Below, piece after piece: positions 45,537-55,341 of a DNA stretch of 64,000 nucleotides. Positions within the stretch are counted from its first letter, which is position 1; every line of letters begins with the position of its first letter. The stretch is from contig JAAVTG010000293.1 in NCBI GenBank assembly GCA_011947345.1, positions 1-64,000 on the forward strand, read 5' to 3'. The stretch comes from Phytophthora quininea. Its lineage: Eukaryota; Oomycota; Peronosporomycetes; Peronosporales; Peronosporaceae. The position numbers were made by a program, and so were the translations under genes. Under the pieces are notes generated by a model, which was not told the DNA's origin, made no database searches, and worked only from the letters and a program-made list of their open reading frames with translations.

Positions 45537-46798
45537 CTATTTCTTTTTGCCGTGGTTGTTGTTCTTGGTCTTCTTGAGCAGGTTGCCGTAGCGCGCTTTA
45601 GGGCGCGGACGTGTGGGGAGCTTTCGGTTCGCATCTGCCTGAGCTGCTTCAGCCTTCAGATCCACTCGTGGCAGGTCTGTGCGGACTTCGACCGTCGTCT
45701 TCTTCTCCATCATCTTCTCGTGGTCCTTCTGCAATGACAACAGTAAGCTAATGTTGACTGGCATCGGAAACCACTACAAAACGTACAAAGTTTGTGCGGA
45801 ACGTGATCATCCGCTCCAACTTCTCGCGGTTGTAGAACTTGCCGTTTGTGTCGACAAGGTAAAACCCACGAGTGTTGGCCAGCTTGAGGATGATGTTGTT
45901 CTTGGTGTTCGGGTGCGCCGAAACGAACGAAATGGGCACGTCAATAGGCGTCCCTAAATCCTAAACGAAAAAAATGTTAAGATCCAACAAAATCCAAAGC
46001 GAAAAATACTAGCAATAACACAAAGCTTACTCCAAAGAATTTGTGAGTTGTGAAGCGCAGCTTGTCGCCGCCAGATACGATCGAAATTCGTGCCACCGTT
46101 CGCTGAAAGACATGACTATGTTAATTGATTTCCTTCCAGCATTTTCTTCCCGCTTGGACACTTTCAACCTACCCGAGCATGGAAGCCAATCAAACCCGCC
46201 AGCAAGATACTCATGCCGAAACCAATCGAGGACCCGAAGTCGTCCGTGACGAACGAAAAGAAGGTCGGCTCGCCCAGCACAGGGTGCACTACAAAACAAA
46301 GGAAAAAAGTCATCATCTTATTCCGCTCATCCACAATATTTTCACAGCACTTACTCTCCACCAAACTCTGCTCGTAACCTTTCAGCCATGACCAAAAGGC
46401 AACCTAACAAATATTCATGAAAAGGACCAGCACCAAAGAGCTGAACAAAAATGTCAATTGACTTACATGCGCGAGTGATCCCGCCGACATCCATCCGAAG
46501 TAGCTCTACAGCATTCACAACATAATTATTTTAAAAAATATTTATAATAACTTCAACAACAAAAATTAAATACCTTGCGTGAATATTCATACAACAAGTC
46601 GCCACCTTGCTCCGTGTCCGCTTGGCTCTTGTCCTTCAGCACGTTGTCCCAGATCGTGCGGTTGGTTAGCGGCTCCTCCTGCTTCTTGTCCTCGCCCGAG
46701 GCAGCGCTGAAGCTGCGCACCAAGACCACAGCGTCATTGCGGGAGGCCCGAGCCAGCGACAGCCGCACGGACGGACACCGCAGCAAGCTCAGCATCAT
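45537..46798 (-). CDS. TMEM223-like mitochondrial inner-membrane protein
   Basis: Exon 1 (46798-46574) encodes an Arg/Ser/Leu-rich presequence and then L-L-Y-E-Y-S-R-K; exon 2 (46505-46467) is only 13 codons. Four further exons follow at about 46403-46356, 46290-46175, 46101-46030 and 45960-45788, with the last from about 45730. Introns are 60-75 bp with GT-AG ends. The two early exons and the S-I-G-F-G-M-S-I-L-L-A-G-L-I-G stretch are membrane spans. The C-terminal domain has G-G-D-K-L-R-F-T-T-H-x-F-F-G and G-F-Y-L-V-D-T-N-G-K-F-x-N, matching TMEM223, a factor for cytochrome c oxidase subunit 1 expression in animals. A Lys-rich tail follows. Family assignment is from recalled pattern. Confidence 0.65.
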
Positions 46799-46878
46799 CT
46801 CGGCCACAGGTTTCTGATAGACTGCATGTTTTTGTAACGTTTCAAACTTTTTTAGAACTTGCCAAATCCGAAAAGGCA
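46799..46878. promoter_or_regulatory. Short shared intergenic region between divergent genes
   Basis: Only about 80 bp separate the start codons of the TMEM223-like gene (minus) and the small multi-exon gene (plus), so both promoters must lie here and in the 5' ends. No defined motif is claimed. Confidence 0.4.
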
Positions 46879-47532
46879 ATGAAGCCGCGTGAGGTGCCAG
46901 TGGAGAAGCCGTCGGCCGTGCAGAACTACGTGTACGTGGGCGTAAATGCATAAAGGAAGTAGGAATATAATTTTTAAGGACTTTGCTATCGTATTTGCTT
47001 AGACCGAAGGTTTTATTGCGGCCGGAGGAGCGAGATACTCGACGTAGATGGATGCCGAATGAACGCAGGCCTGGCGCCTCCAAGCACTTGCTGAACCAGC
47101 AGCAGGACGTCATGAAGATAAAGTGGGTATACATGTTTATTTAATAATTGTATCGCAATGTTGTAAATGATTCCGCTATGCTCGTTAGAGTGGATACCGA
47201 GCACTGTTCGGAGCAGGAGCTGGAGAGACTCGAGGAGCTGGAGAGCGAGGTGCGGCAAAAATCCATGGTTATCTGCCGTCGTTTTGTTCTCATGCAACGT
47301 TCCTGGTAGATCGCAATCCTGGAAAACGAGGTCAACAATGCTAATCGATTTGCAGCAGTGGAATAAGCTGATCACTTACAATGCAGATGGAGAAATTCGT
47401 CCAAGAATTCTACGTTGCAGCGGCGACGTTTTCCTCTCAAGTCACATCACAAAAGACGTACGTTCTTAACTAACACATAACTCTATAACTAACCTTCTCT
47501 TTGCCAGCCTCATCGACCGCCTTCGCAAGTAA
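46879..47532 (+). CDS. Small multi-exon gene of unknown function
   Basis: A chain of short open segments separated by GT-AG intervals: ATG at 46879 to about 46941; 47003 to about 47117 (basic, R-P-E-E-R-D-T-R-R-R-W); about 47190-47248 (acidic coiled coil E-Q-E-L-E-R-L-E-E-L-E); about 47310-47460 (coil, then W-N-K-L-I-T-Y-N-A-D-G-E-I); and about 47510-47532 ending L-I-D-R-L-R-K stop. The coil to W-N-K join needs one base removed near 47360. The segments have coding composition and spacing like neighbouring genes, but I recognise no family. Total about 135 residues. Confidence 0.45.
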
Positions 47533-47567
47533 ATGCCTTCTTTAATATTAGAGCACACACGAAGTCT

Positions 47568-48026
47568 CTAGCTTCTACAGTTTACATTCTGTCCGTAAAG
47601 GAGCTCCGGCATTTTAGAAAATATCGGGCGGTGGCGGCGGTAAAAGTTGTTGGGCCCTCGAGGCTCGTTCTGCTGCACCAGGTACTGCAGTCTGTAGTTG
47701 GTGATGCGCAGCTGCTTGACCTGCGCCTGCAGCTCGTCGATCACGAGCTGCTGCGTCTCGGCCTGTTGGCGGTACGTGTCCACCTCGCCCAGCGCCGCTT
47801 TCAGCAGGCGGTTCTGGTGCTCGGCCGCCTCCAATCGCGTCTGCAGTTCGCGCGTCTGCGCCGTCCACTGCTGCGCTTGCCGATCGCTGTCTTCCTGCAG
47901 GCGCCGCACGTGCTGCTGCAGCTGCGCCGTCTCCGAGTGGTGTGTCGCCTGATTCTGCTGCGTGTTGCCGCCGCGCTCTTGCAGCTTGAGCGCGTTCAAG
48001 CGCTCGATGGTGGCGTCGAAGTCCAT
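47568..48026 (-). CDS. Small coiled-coil protein
   Basis: Intact 152-residue frame. Residues about 25-120 are a continuous Gln/Glu/Leu/Arg heptad coil (L-Q-E-D-S-D-R-Q-A-Q-Q-W, L-Q-T-R-L-E-A-A-E-H-Q-N-R-L-L-K) ending in L-R-I-T-N-Y-R-L-Q-Y-L-V, then a short Pro/Arg-rich tail. This end resembles small axonemal or centrosomal coiled-coil proteins, but I cannot name the family. High GC at third positions matches neighbouring conserved genes. Its stop lies 36 bp from the preceding plus-strand gene's stop. Confidence 0.7.
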   Translation of the reverse strand: MDFDATIERLNALKLQERGGNTQQNQATHHSETAQLQQHVRRLQEDSDRQAQQWTAQTRELQTRLEAAEHQNRLLKAALGEVDTYRQQAETQQLVIDELQAQVKQLRITNYRLQYLVQQNEPRGPNNFYRRHRPIFSKMPELLYGQNVNCRS

Positions 48027-48289
48027 GAGACGAAGGTGCTACTTGACTTGGTCCGCGCTGGATAGAACACGACTGACTGTCCCACGTTTTGACTAAGCGA
48101 CGTCTAAAACTACAAATCCTAAATCCTAACTATGTAAACTCTAAAATCATGTAAGAAGAAGAAGCAACACGTGATGCTGGACAAAGGAAGAGTTTTTAAA
48201 AGTACGTAAGGGATCCGTTGGGATTGATATTGTACAGTTGTGTCTAAGCGTGATAGTCTACAAGCTTTTTCCCCTTCGAAATCTCCAGC
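48027..48289. other. Spacer between the coiled-coil gene and the TVP38-like gene
   Basis: Holds the 5' flank of the coiled-coil gene and the 3' flank of the TVP38-like gene; no feature recognised. Confidence 0.4.
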
Positions 48290-49168
48290 TTAAATGTCGT
48301 TATAAGCGCGTGGGACGGCAGCAGTGAGAGCTGTCGGGAACGTGTCGAGTCGGAGCAGTCCAATCTGCACCACTTCCTCGTCGTCTTCGGACGACGAAAT
48401 CGTGATGCACGTGTCGTCGCTGTCTTCACTGGATCGGTGCAGGTGTTTGGTGGCCTTCTGCAGCTCACTGTGAAGCTGTTTCTTGGTGTACACCACGAGC
48501 CACCACATGCCGACGACGGTGAACACGGTGCCTCCCACCCCAATCACCATCCGTTGGCGGAACGACGTCTGCAGCTCGTTCACCTCGCTCTCCTCACTAC
48601 CCACGACCAGTCCCTTGCTGTGGTAGCCAATGTAGGCCCACAAAACCGCGTAGGGCAATCCTCCCAGCGCCGAGGACACGGCAAAGCGATACGTCGAGAC
48701 GTCCGCGATGGCCAGGCCGTAACATTTGACCAAATGCGGCACATTGGCCACTTGAATCAGCAGCAGCGGCTTCCAACTGGAGCTCTGCAGCACTGTAGCC
48801 AACGCTGCAAAAGTCGGGAAGTTGCTCTGCATGTAGCTGACGATTCGGTCCTTGCCGAACCGCTTGGCCAGTGCAAAGGCGATCAATTGGCCGGCCGTCT
48901 TGCCTGCTACACTGAGCAGCACGCCCGAGACGATGCCAAACATGGAGCCTGCCAAAATTTCGAAGCCTGGCGACGGGATGCACAGCGGGATGCCTATACA
49001 GAGGATCAACGGCAGCAGCATGGCACCCATGCCCGGGTTGTCTTGTATCCAGGCCATAGAAGACGCCACGTAGAGCTTGACGGGCACCAGGGTGAGCACC
49101 AGGTAGAGCGCGACGCAGCATAGTGTGGACCAGAAGAGCAGCTTGACGTAGGGCTTGAGGGACGGCAT
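48290..49168 (-). CDS. TVP38/TMEM64 (VTT domain) membrane protein
   Basis: An intact single-exon frame of 292 residues. Several membrane spans are visible: about 8-28, 45-65, 75-105 (with the re-entrant G-F-E-I-L-A-G-S-M-F-G motif) and about 205-230. The VTT/SNARE-associated domain shows the characteristic F-E-x-x-A-G-x-x-F-G, G-K-T-x-G, and G-L-P-Y-A-V-L-W-A-Y-I-G segments. VTT proteins (TMEM41B, VMP1, TVP38, DedA) include lipid scramblases of ER and Golgi. The C-terminal tail is cytosolic, Ser/Asp/Glu-rich. A paralogue lies at 56874-57777. Confidence 0.9.
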   Translation of the reverse strand: MPSLKPYVKLLFWSTLCCVALYLVLTLVPVKLYVASSMAWIQDNPGMGAMLLPLILCIGIPLCIPSPGFEILAGSMFGIVSGVLLSVAGKTAGQLIAFALAKRFGKDRIVSYMQSNFPTFAALATVLQSSSWKPLLLIQVANVPHLVKCYGLAIADVSTYRFAVSSALGGLPYAVLWAYIGYHSKGLVVGSEESEVNELQTSFRQRMVIGVGGTVFTVVGMWWLVVYTKKQLHSELQKATKHLHRSSEDSDDTCITISSSEDDEEVVQIGLLRLDTFPTALTAAVPRAYNDI

Positions 49169-50599
49169 GGCGGACTTGGGGGCTGCAGTCTACCAGGCCT
49201 ATCAAAGCCCGGTGCAATTGATGTCTGTGCGCTTGACGACAGGTTCCGAAGTGGTCGTTGACCTACTTGGGACATGCTATTTTTAGCCATACATTCCGCA
49301 AGTGGGCAAGTGATTACCCCTCTCACTTGAACAATGTAAGGGCGTGGTAGTCGCCTCCCTGTAGCCATCCACTGTGGTTGCCATTCACCACTTGTTGCCT
49401 TTTGGCGCTGCAATATCCGCAGGACAACCCACTGGGACATTGAGCTCGGGTTGTATGACTACAAGACATCATCTTTTCCTTTACTAGCTTTTTAGAGCTT
49501 AGTCGACTGTCCCGGATAAGTTTGGTTAGGCGGCACGGCTTATTCATACGCCACATTAAGGGCTCTAGTACTTGAACTACCGGGACTAAACGCAAGGGGA
49601 TTGTGTGTCGTTGGTGGCCTGCATCATCGCGTTTCCACTGCCGCCTATCTCGATGGCCAGTGGCGACTTGTTTGGAGCCCGCGAGCAACGTGAACGAAAA
49701 CTATGATGATGGTAACAGCTCACCATCGATGAGGATGCAGTTTACTCCATTGCCCGGCCAGCTGTGCGGCTTACGGGCACTTTGCTGTCGCGTTGCAGGG
49801 GCAAACGCGAGCACTTCCCGCGTGTCCGTCCACTTGCTCCTGCAATGGCGTAAATCGAGCTCTACCGCCATGCACACAGTCAGAATAACTGTAGCAGACC
49901 AGGAAAGCATGACAATTGCTAGGTATTCAAGTTTTCGCAGATGTGAATGGTGCCGATGTGGATGTCGAGTCATACGGGGCGAAAACGTGTCTAGCAGTCT
50001 CCGGAATCGGCTGCCGCTCCATGCGAGGGTTTACTGCCAACGAGATGGCCGTGCTGGAAGGCGCCGCGTTTGAAGCATAAGTATCCAGACAACCCGATAA
50101 GCACAAGGTGGAGGCATGAAAGATTACCGCTCGCTGAAGCGACAGACAAAAAAACGATTCTCCGCGGGAACATGCTCAGGATTTTCCTGTACGACAACGC
50201 GCACACGAAGTTCTTGTCGGGCGGCAGCAGGTGGGTGCAGCAATATATCGATATCAGGTGTGGTTTCAAATTGCTTGCTGGCTACGAGGAAGTGTGACTG
50301 GTCTCCGGCAAAGAATCCACTGGAAACTTGCACGCTGCAGCTCACGGCTCAAGGCGCGGTAGCTGCTAGAGGCGACCGTCTTCAAAACAACTCGCTGCTG
50401 GGACGTCGTGGAAATGGCGCGAGAAGGCTTGTTTATCTTCTTGTGGACGACTAGCTTTGGCAGCGTGTGGGGAATGATCGCGAATTAGTACATCCAAGAG
50501 TGGTGGATTCGAAAAACGATGAAGTTACGTATTCAACGTATCAATGCGAAAGAGTTCATGGCGATACAAGTCAAAGTTATCTGCAGCAGTGGAGACCCA
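49169..50599. other. Degenerate sequence, no gene assigned
   Basis: Contains short coding-like pieces on both strands, for example plus-strand codons near 49935-50080 (V-F-A-D-V-N-G-A-D-V-D-V-E-S-Y-G) and minus-strand Cys-containing codons near 49560-49400, but none long enough or similar enough to a known family to name. Parts may belong to the interrupted gene that follows. Confidence 0.4.
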
Positions 50600-51561
50600 A
50601 CCGTGCGTGAATTTTGCCACGGTATTTGGTCTTATTGACGATCCCTTCAACCGACGAAACTGGAAGGAGGAAGACGAACCAGCCGCGTGAGGCCTTCACT
50701 GACACACAATGTGCACTTGCCAACGGAGGCATCGGCCCTCCATCATCTAGCTCGCTCATCAATCGCCCTGGCCTGTGTACTTGCTTTTCGTATGGACAAC
50801 TTCTACATGTTCTTCGATCTCGCGTCATCGGTTCGAAAACCAATTCAGCCAGTCACAATCAAATGTGCCATGTCCAGCACCGACGACGGTGTCGATCTGG
50901 CGTTTCTAGGCCCTTGGGTGGAAGGTCTGCGTCGTCATGTGGTTGGACACGGGCATCGCTCAACTGGTCTATCGGTCACGGCGTCTTTCCGATGGGGAGA
51001 CAACTCGTTTGGCAACGATATCCCCCTCGAGATTGCAGCGCATCCGCAGGATCTCGCTTGTCTGCGGCGAGTTCGAGAGGCCATGGAGCTTGTTGAGTGT
51101 CCTCGCCATTGTGGACATCTCAGCTTCCGACAAATTATTGAAGACTATTTTCCCAGACCGTTGGTCTTTCACCGTCCCTAGTTGGGAATGCAGGCTGGTC
51201 GGGCAAAATGAAGTGGGGGTCGATCTGGAGCGACGTGGGGGAGCTGTTTGGGTTTTCAGAAAACCCGTGGGAATAAGAGTATCGAGCAGCTATGGACAGA
51301 CAATTGGGAATGGCGGACACTCGCCAGGGAAAGCTGTTCCGGGTGGAGACTAAACTGGCTTGGAGCATCTGCAACGAAGAGATCCAGATGAACATGTTAT
51401 TAGACGTGAGAACTTGTAATCCTTATGCTATGGGGGTTCTTCGGTGAGAAGATCCCGTCAATTGTTCAACGTTATGCTGGCCATGACCGCGACAGGTTTA
51501 TTGAAATGTGGCCCCAGCAACCTCGGTTGATAGAGAAGGAGAAAAGATCCTCCTATTATCG
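50600..51561 (+). pseudogene. 5' part of an oomycete-type gene split by the Mutator-like element
   Basis: Plus-strand coding in several frames, including L-A-F-L-G-P-W-V-E-G-L-R-R-H (about 50900) and F-G-N-D-I-P-L-E-I-A-A-H-P (about 51008-51050). Near the insertion it reads W-P-Q-Q-P-R-L-I-E-K-E-K-R-S-S-Y-Y-R and runs into the 10-bp target duplication at 51552-51561. Removing the element and one duplication joins this to the codons after 55342 in a plausible frame. I do not recognise the family; the 3' part is leucine-rich. Several frame breaks besides the insertion. Confidence 0.5.
51552..51561. repeat. Left copy of the 10-bp target-site duplication
   Basis: CCTATTATCG immediately precedes the element; the identical 10 bp follow it at 55332-55341. 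Length fits Mutator-like elements (usually 8-11 bp). Identity implies recent insertion. Confidence 0.9.
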
Positions 51562-51694
51562 GGTGAAACTAAGGAGGGCCATTTCTGCCGAAAGCCATTG
51601 CACGAAAAAGGACAAGAAATAGCAGCTGCAATTTTCATACAAAAACAAGCGTGCGCTCCAGCCGTGTCCGTCTCAACAGAGCGTGTCCGCTACA
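51562..51694 (+). repeat. Left terminal inverted repeat of the Mutator-like element
   Basis: Begins GGTGAAACTAAGGAGGGCC and ends GTCCGCTACA; reverse complement of 55199-55331 with only about one visible mismatch (near 51602). Confidence 0.93.
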
Positions 51695-51899
51695 ATGTTG
51701 ACTCAAATTAGCTCGAATGTTTCTCGTTCTCAAAGACTCAGTGTCTAAAGACGAAGACAACTTTTAATAGCACAAGTTGTGAACACGACACTAACCTCAC
51801 TTCTAACCTCACCACATCCCTTCCAGTCCGCAGCCTCTCAACCTCTACGTCTGAAGCACAAGCTCCGCATCAAAAGGCATACCTACTCGATCTTAAACG

Positions 51900-54252
51900 A
51901 TGGAGCTCAACTTTCTTCTCAATGCCCCCAACGGTTCAAATGGCAACCTTGACACCGTCTCGATCCCGAGGAATGAAAGCGATGATACTGCCATAACAAT
52001 GAACGACCTGCTTCAGGTTCTCCCGTTTCCTGACATGACCACTGAACAGGAGAATACTTCTTTATCCGGGCTCGACGAGTTACCCACCCGCGGTGCCATC
52101 GCCTCCAATACTCTGTTTGACAATGACTCCACGCTCGCGGGATCTTCTTTCGACCTCGCTCCGCTACCTTTGCCTAGCGAAAATGATATTTCCACTGCCC
52201 CGTTGCCTGTCGTCACGAGTCAACTTTATACCATCGAGCCACCTCCTCAATCAACTTACGAATCCGAGGAAGCAGTCATCGCCGCTCTGCACAGATGGAC
52301 GAAAGAACACGGTTTTAACGTCACGAAACGTCGTGCCTTCCCCCGAATGCTGCCCCCAATGAAGTTTGGAAACGTGGTTTTGACTGCGATCGAGCAGGAA
52401 AACCCAAGTGCACTCAACACCTTACTGACGATAATCGCCAGCGACCGATGCGAGGATCCATGCGAATTGGTTGCCCTATGAAGATAATAGTAAGAGCGGT
52501 TTGCAAAGACCACCCCAAGGGCCCCTGGAAGATCGTGCATACACGCAACGGAAGTAGCCTTCATAATCACCCGCCATCGCAGGATGCTCGAGTCCACCCA
52601 GGCCATCGACAACGAGCTTGTGCAGCTACAGATGTTCCGCCTGCAGCATCTCTAGAGCTCCTCGTCCAGGCTCAAACTAGAGTTGGAATAACCCCAGGTG
52701 CTGTGTGTGCAAGCTTGTTCCAGGCTGACCCGGGCTCTTTTGTCATACCCCAAGACATCGCCAACATGAGGAATGCTACTCGTCGACGTGAACTAGCAAC
52801 TCAAACAGTGGTGGAGGTCCTCTTTTCTCGGTTAAACGACGAAGGATTTTACTACCGGTGGGAAACTGATCCAGAGTCCAACCAACTCCTGTACTTGTTC
52901 TGGGCTCATCCTCGCACACTCTCACAGTATCGGCGACACCCCGAGGTTCTTGGTATGGATTGCACGTACAAGACGAACAAGTACAAGTTGCCACTGCTCA
53001 ATATTATCTCGCTGACAGGTTTTAACACTGTTTTACCTGTAGCACAATGTTGGTTACCGCGAGAGAGGGAAGAAGATTACGAATGGGCCATGCGAACACT
53101 GCGAGACTTCCTCATCGAAATGCGAATTGGACTGCCGTGTCTTATTCTTACCGACCGTGAGTTGGCTTCCATGAACGCTATTGATGCCGTTTTCCCTGAA
53201 GTGGCGGCTGTTGTATGTCGGTGGCACATGAACAAGAATGTACTCAGTAAAACAAGACAAATTCTCAGTCAAGTACCTGTTGAAAACCCAGCTCCGGGCC
53301 AACCAAAGTATGAGAACACTTGGCAGACTGATGCAATCATGTCAGCTTTTACGAGGCGGTCGATGCAGCAACGGAAGAGGAATTCGAGGACAAGCACTCT
53401 ATCCTGCGAAGTTTGAATCGACCTCTCTCTGATTATCTTGATAAGCACTGGTGGAAATACAAGACACGAATCGTTCGCGCCTGGACCGACCGGTTCCAGC
53501 ATTTTGGGATCCGTGACACATCTTTTGTCGAAGGAGCCCACGCAAAGTGTAAAGTATGGCTCCGCGGTTGCAACGGCGACATTCTCACTGTGTTTCTCTC
53601 CCTACTGCCGTGGTGGCAAGCAGCTGTATCTAATACGAGTCTTCTGGCTGAGAGAAATTCTGCTCGGGTTCCTTACCTTTTGCAAGGAAATCGATTCGCG
53701 GCTGTCACTCGTATCATCACCGTGTGGGCACTCACACGAACGAACGAGCTGTGGGAGGAAGCTCGGATGGTTATTTTCCGGAGAGCTGACCAAGGAAAAT
53801 GCACAGGAGTATTTCGGACGGTGCACGGACGACCATGTCTACACGAGTTGATTGCTCTCACAGAATCAAATGGCCGGCAAATTCTCAGCCCTCATGATTT
53901 CGCGTTGCATTGGTGGATTAATCGCGACCTAGCTCACACACTACCAATCCGTATCCAGGAGCCGGCGTATACCCAGCAGGCGCAACTACAGCGGCGCCGT
54001 CGCGTCGATCGACACAGCAGAGTTCGGCGATCGAATGCCACAAGACGCGATCCCGCTCTGTTTGAACGCATCAATTTAAATCACCCCGCAACTCCACCAT
54101 CCGCACGATTAGCTAGACAAGCATCCTCTGACACAGTAGTTACCTGGCTGCCTCCTTTGACCGGTCCTTCCAACTTCACGGCGACAGAAACGAATATTTA
54201 TCACGAAAACGATATTCCGCCACGATTCTGGGGACATGCGCGATGGGGATAG
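51900..54252 (+). CDS. MULE transposase
   Basis: About 784 residues from the ATG at 51900. The N-terminal 200 residues are acidic, then a FAR1-like DNA-binding stretch follows (W-T-K-E-H-G-F, about 52292; R-I-G-C-P-M-K-I; H-N-H-P, about 52564). The MULE catalytic domain has V-L-G-M-D-C-T-Y-K-T-N (first Asp, about 52950-52980), L-I-L-T-D-R-E-L-A-S-M (second Asp, about 53137) and V-C-R-W-H-M-N-K-N (about 53213-53240). Two missing bases break the frame: near 52422 (CC) and near 53350 (TTTT where five fit). Both corrections restore family sequence. The C-terminus is Arg-rich. Otherwise undamaged, so it may be active. Confidence 0.9.
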
Positions 54253-54319
54253 AACAACAGGTTCCCTAATTGAAAGTAAAGCGGCCAAAATTTATTCTTT
54301 CCGTTTAAACCAGAAGATT

Positions 54320-55172
54320 TTACGATTGCGTACCTTTTCCCAATGCGGTCTTAATGTGCTTATGTCCGCGACTCACGTGCGTTCTGTAGGAACTGTCAAC
54401 GTCGTAGCTATCTCCACAAATATTGCAACTCCATGGCCCCTGCCTCTTAGTTGGCGCACGGCGAGTTTCTTCGTTCTTTTGAGCCTTGGGATTCTTCTTA
54501 CAGTACCGACGATGCTGCCGCATTAAATTTGACTGGTCTAGTTTCAGGTCACAGTACTGACACTCGTAGTGGCGAGGTAGGACACTTGAAACAATGTCGG
54601 GTTCCCAAGCGAGGCCTCGGTAGGACAAGTAGCAATGAATTCGATGGTTTGTGGTCTCGTACGGCATGCCATTATGTATGAGGTCTCCACGAAAAATCAC
54701 ACAGAAGCCAACCGGAATTGACAGCACGCGAGCCTTTGCATCATCTTTTGTCGCAACGCAGCCGTCGAATACGCGAAGCTGTGTCCCCTCCTCCAAAGCG
54801 CAAACCATACTTGCAGGCACACGACCTTTGCTATTGGCCGCATCAATAACGCTGGTAGGGTAGTCTTGGTGGCTTTCTTGTTCTGGCCCTCCAGGACGAG
54901 AGCGCATGAATGAGAACACACTGGGGAGCCAGCCAGGGTCCAGGCAGGCAGTAATTGCCTTCAGCGCACGCTTCAATTCTCCTACAGCCCCCGAGGTTCG
55001 AACAACACGAGACTGCTCGCGAAATTGGTCGTCACTGTCCCCCAACCTCCTGGAACACGGGCGTGTAGTTGCGACTGCGGGCTTCATCTTGGAGCGCCGA
55101 GAGCACCTCGGATGCCAGGCCCAGGTACACGACAATGTAGCCGCACGGGGGCAGCGACGGCTTGGGCCCCAT
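54320..55172 (-). CDS. Transposon cargo: 2-oxoglutarate/Fe(II) dioxygenase-like protein with two zinc fingers
   Basis: Start at the ATG at 55172 (M-G-P-K-P-S-L-P), 26 bp inside the right terminal repeat; about 284 residues. A double-stranded beta-helix dioxygenase pattern runs from about residue 60 to 220: the metal-binding H-x-D in E-S-H-Q-D-Y-P (about 54862-54842), then the distal His in G-D-L-I-H-N-G (about 54690-54665) and a candidate 2-oxoglutarate Arg in N-H-R-I-H-C-Y-L. The C-terminus has a C-x2-C-x12-H-x3-C finger (about 54570-54510) and a C-x2-C-x12-H-x4-H finger (about 54420-54355). Such a pairing suggests an enzyme acting on nucleic acid or chromatin; substrate unknown. One extra G near 55038 breaks the frame. 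An alternative is a captured host gene. Confidence 0.7.
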
Positions 55173-55198
55173 CGCCGATCGGGAAATGACTGAATCTG

Positions 55199-55331
55199 TG
55201 TAGCGGACACGCTCTGTTGAGACGGACACGGCTGGAGCGCACGCTTGTTTTTGTATGAAAATTGCAGCTGCTATTTCTTGTCCTTTTTCGTACAATGGCT
55301 TTCGGCAGAAATGGCCCTCCTTAGTTTCACC
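55199..55331 (-). repeat. Right terminal inverted repeat of the Mutator-like element
   Basis: Reverse complement of 51562-51694; ends GTTTCACC at 55331, followed by the second target duplication. Confidence 0.93.
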
Positions 55332-55341
55332 CCTATTATCG
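55332..55341. repeat. Right copy of the 10-bp target-site duplication
   Basis: CCTATTATCG, identical to 51552-51561. Confidence 0.9.

Larger units (their letters stand above)
51562..55331 (+). mobile_element. Complete Mutator-like (MULE) DNA transposon with a dioxygenase - zinc finger cargo gene
   Basis: 3770 bp bounded by nearly identical 133-bp terminal inverted repeats and a 10-bp target duplication. Inside are two convergent genes: a MULE transposase (51900-54252, plus) and a second gene (54320-55172, minus), separated by 67 bp between stops. Both genes start close to a terminal repeat (205 bp and 26 bp), so the repeats probably supply promoters. The near-identity of the repeats and the exact duplication indicate a young insertion. 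It sits inside another gene whose two parts flank it. Confidence 0.92.

Noticed and set aside
48437..49123. Long plus-strand open frame of 228 codons
   Set aside because: It is the exact complement of the conserved TVP38-like gene; His/Gln-rich composition is an antisense artefact of its GC-rich codons.
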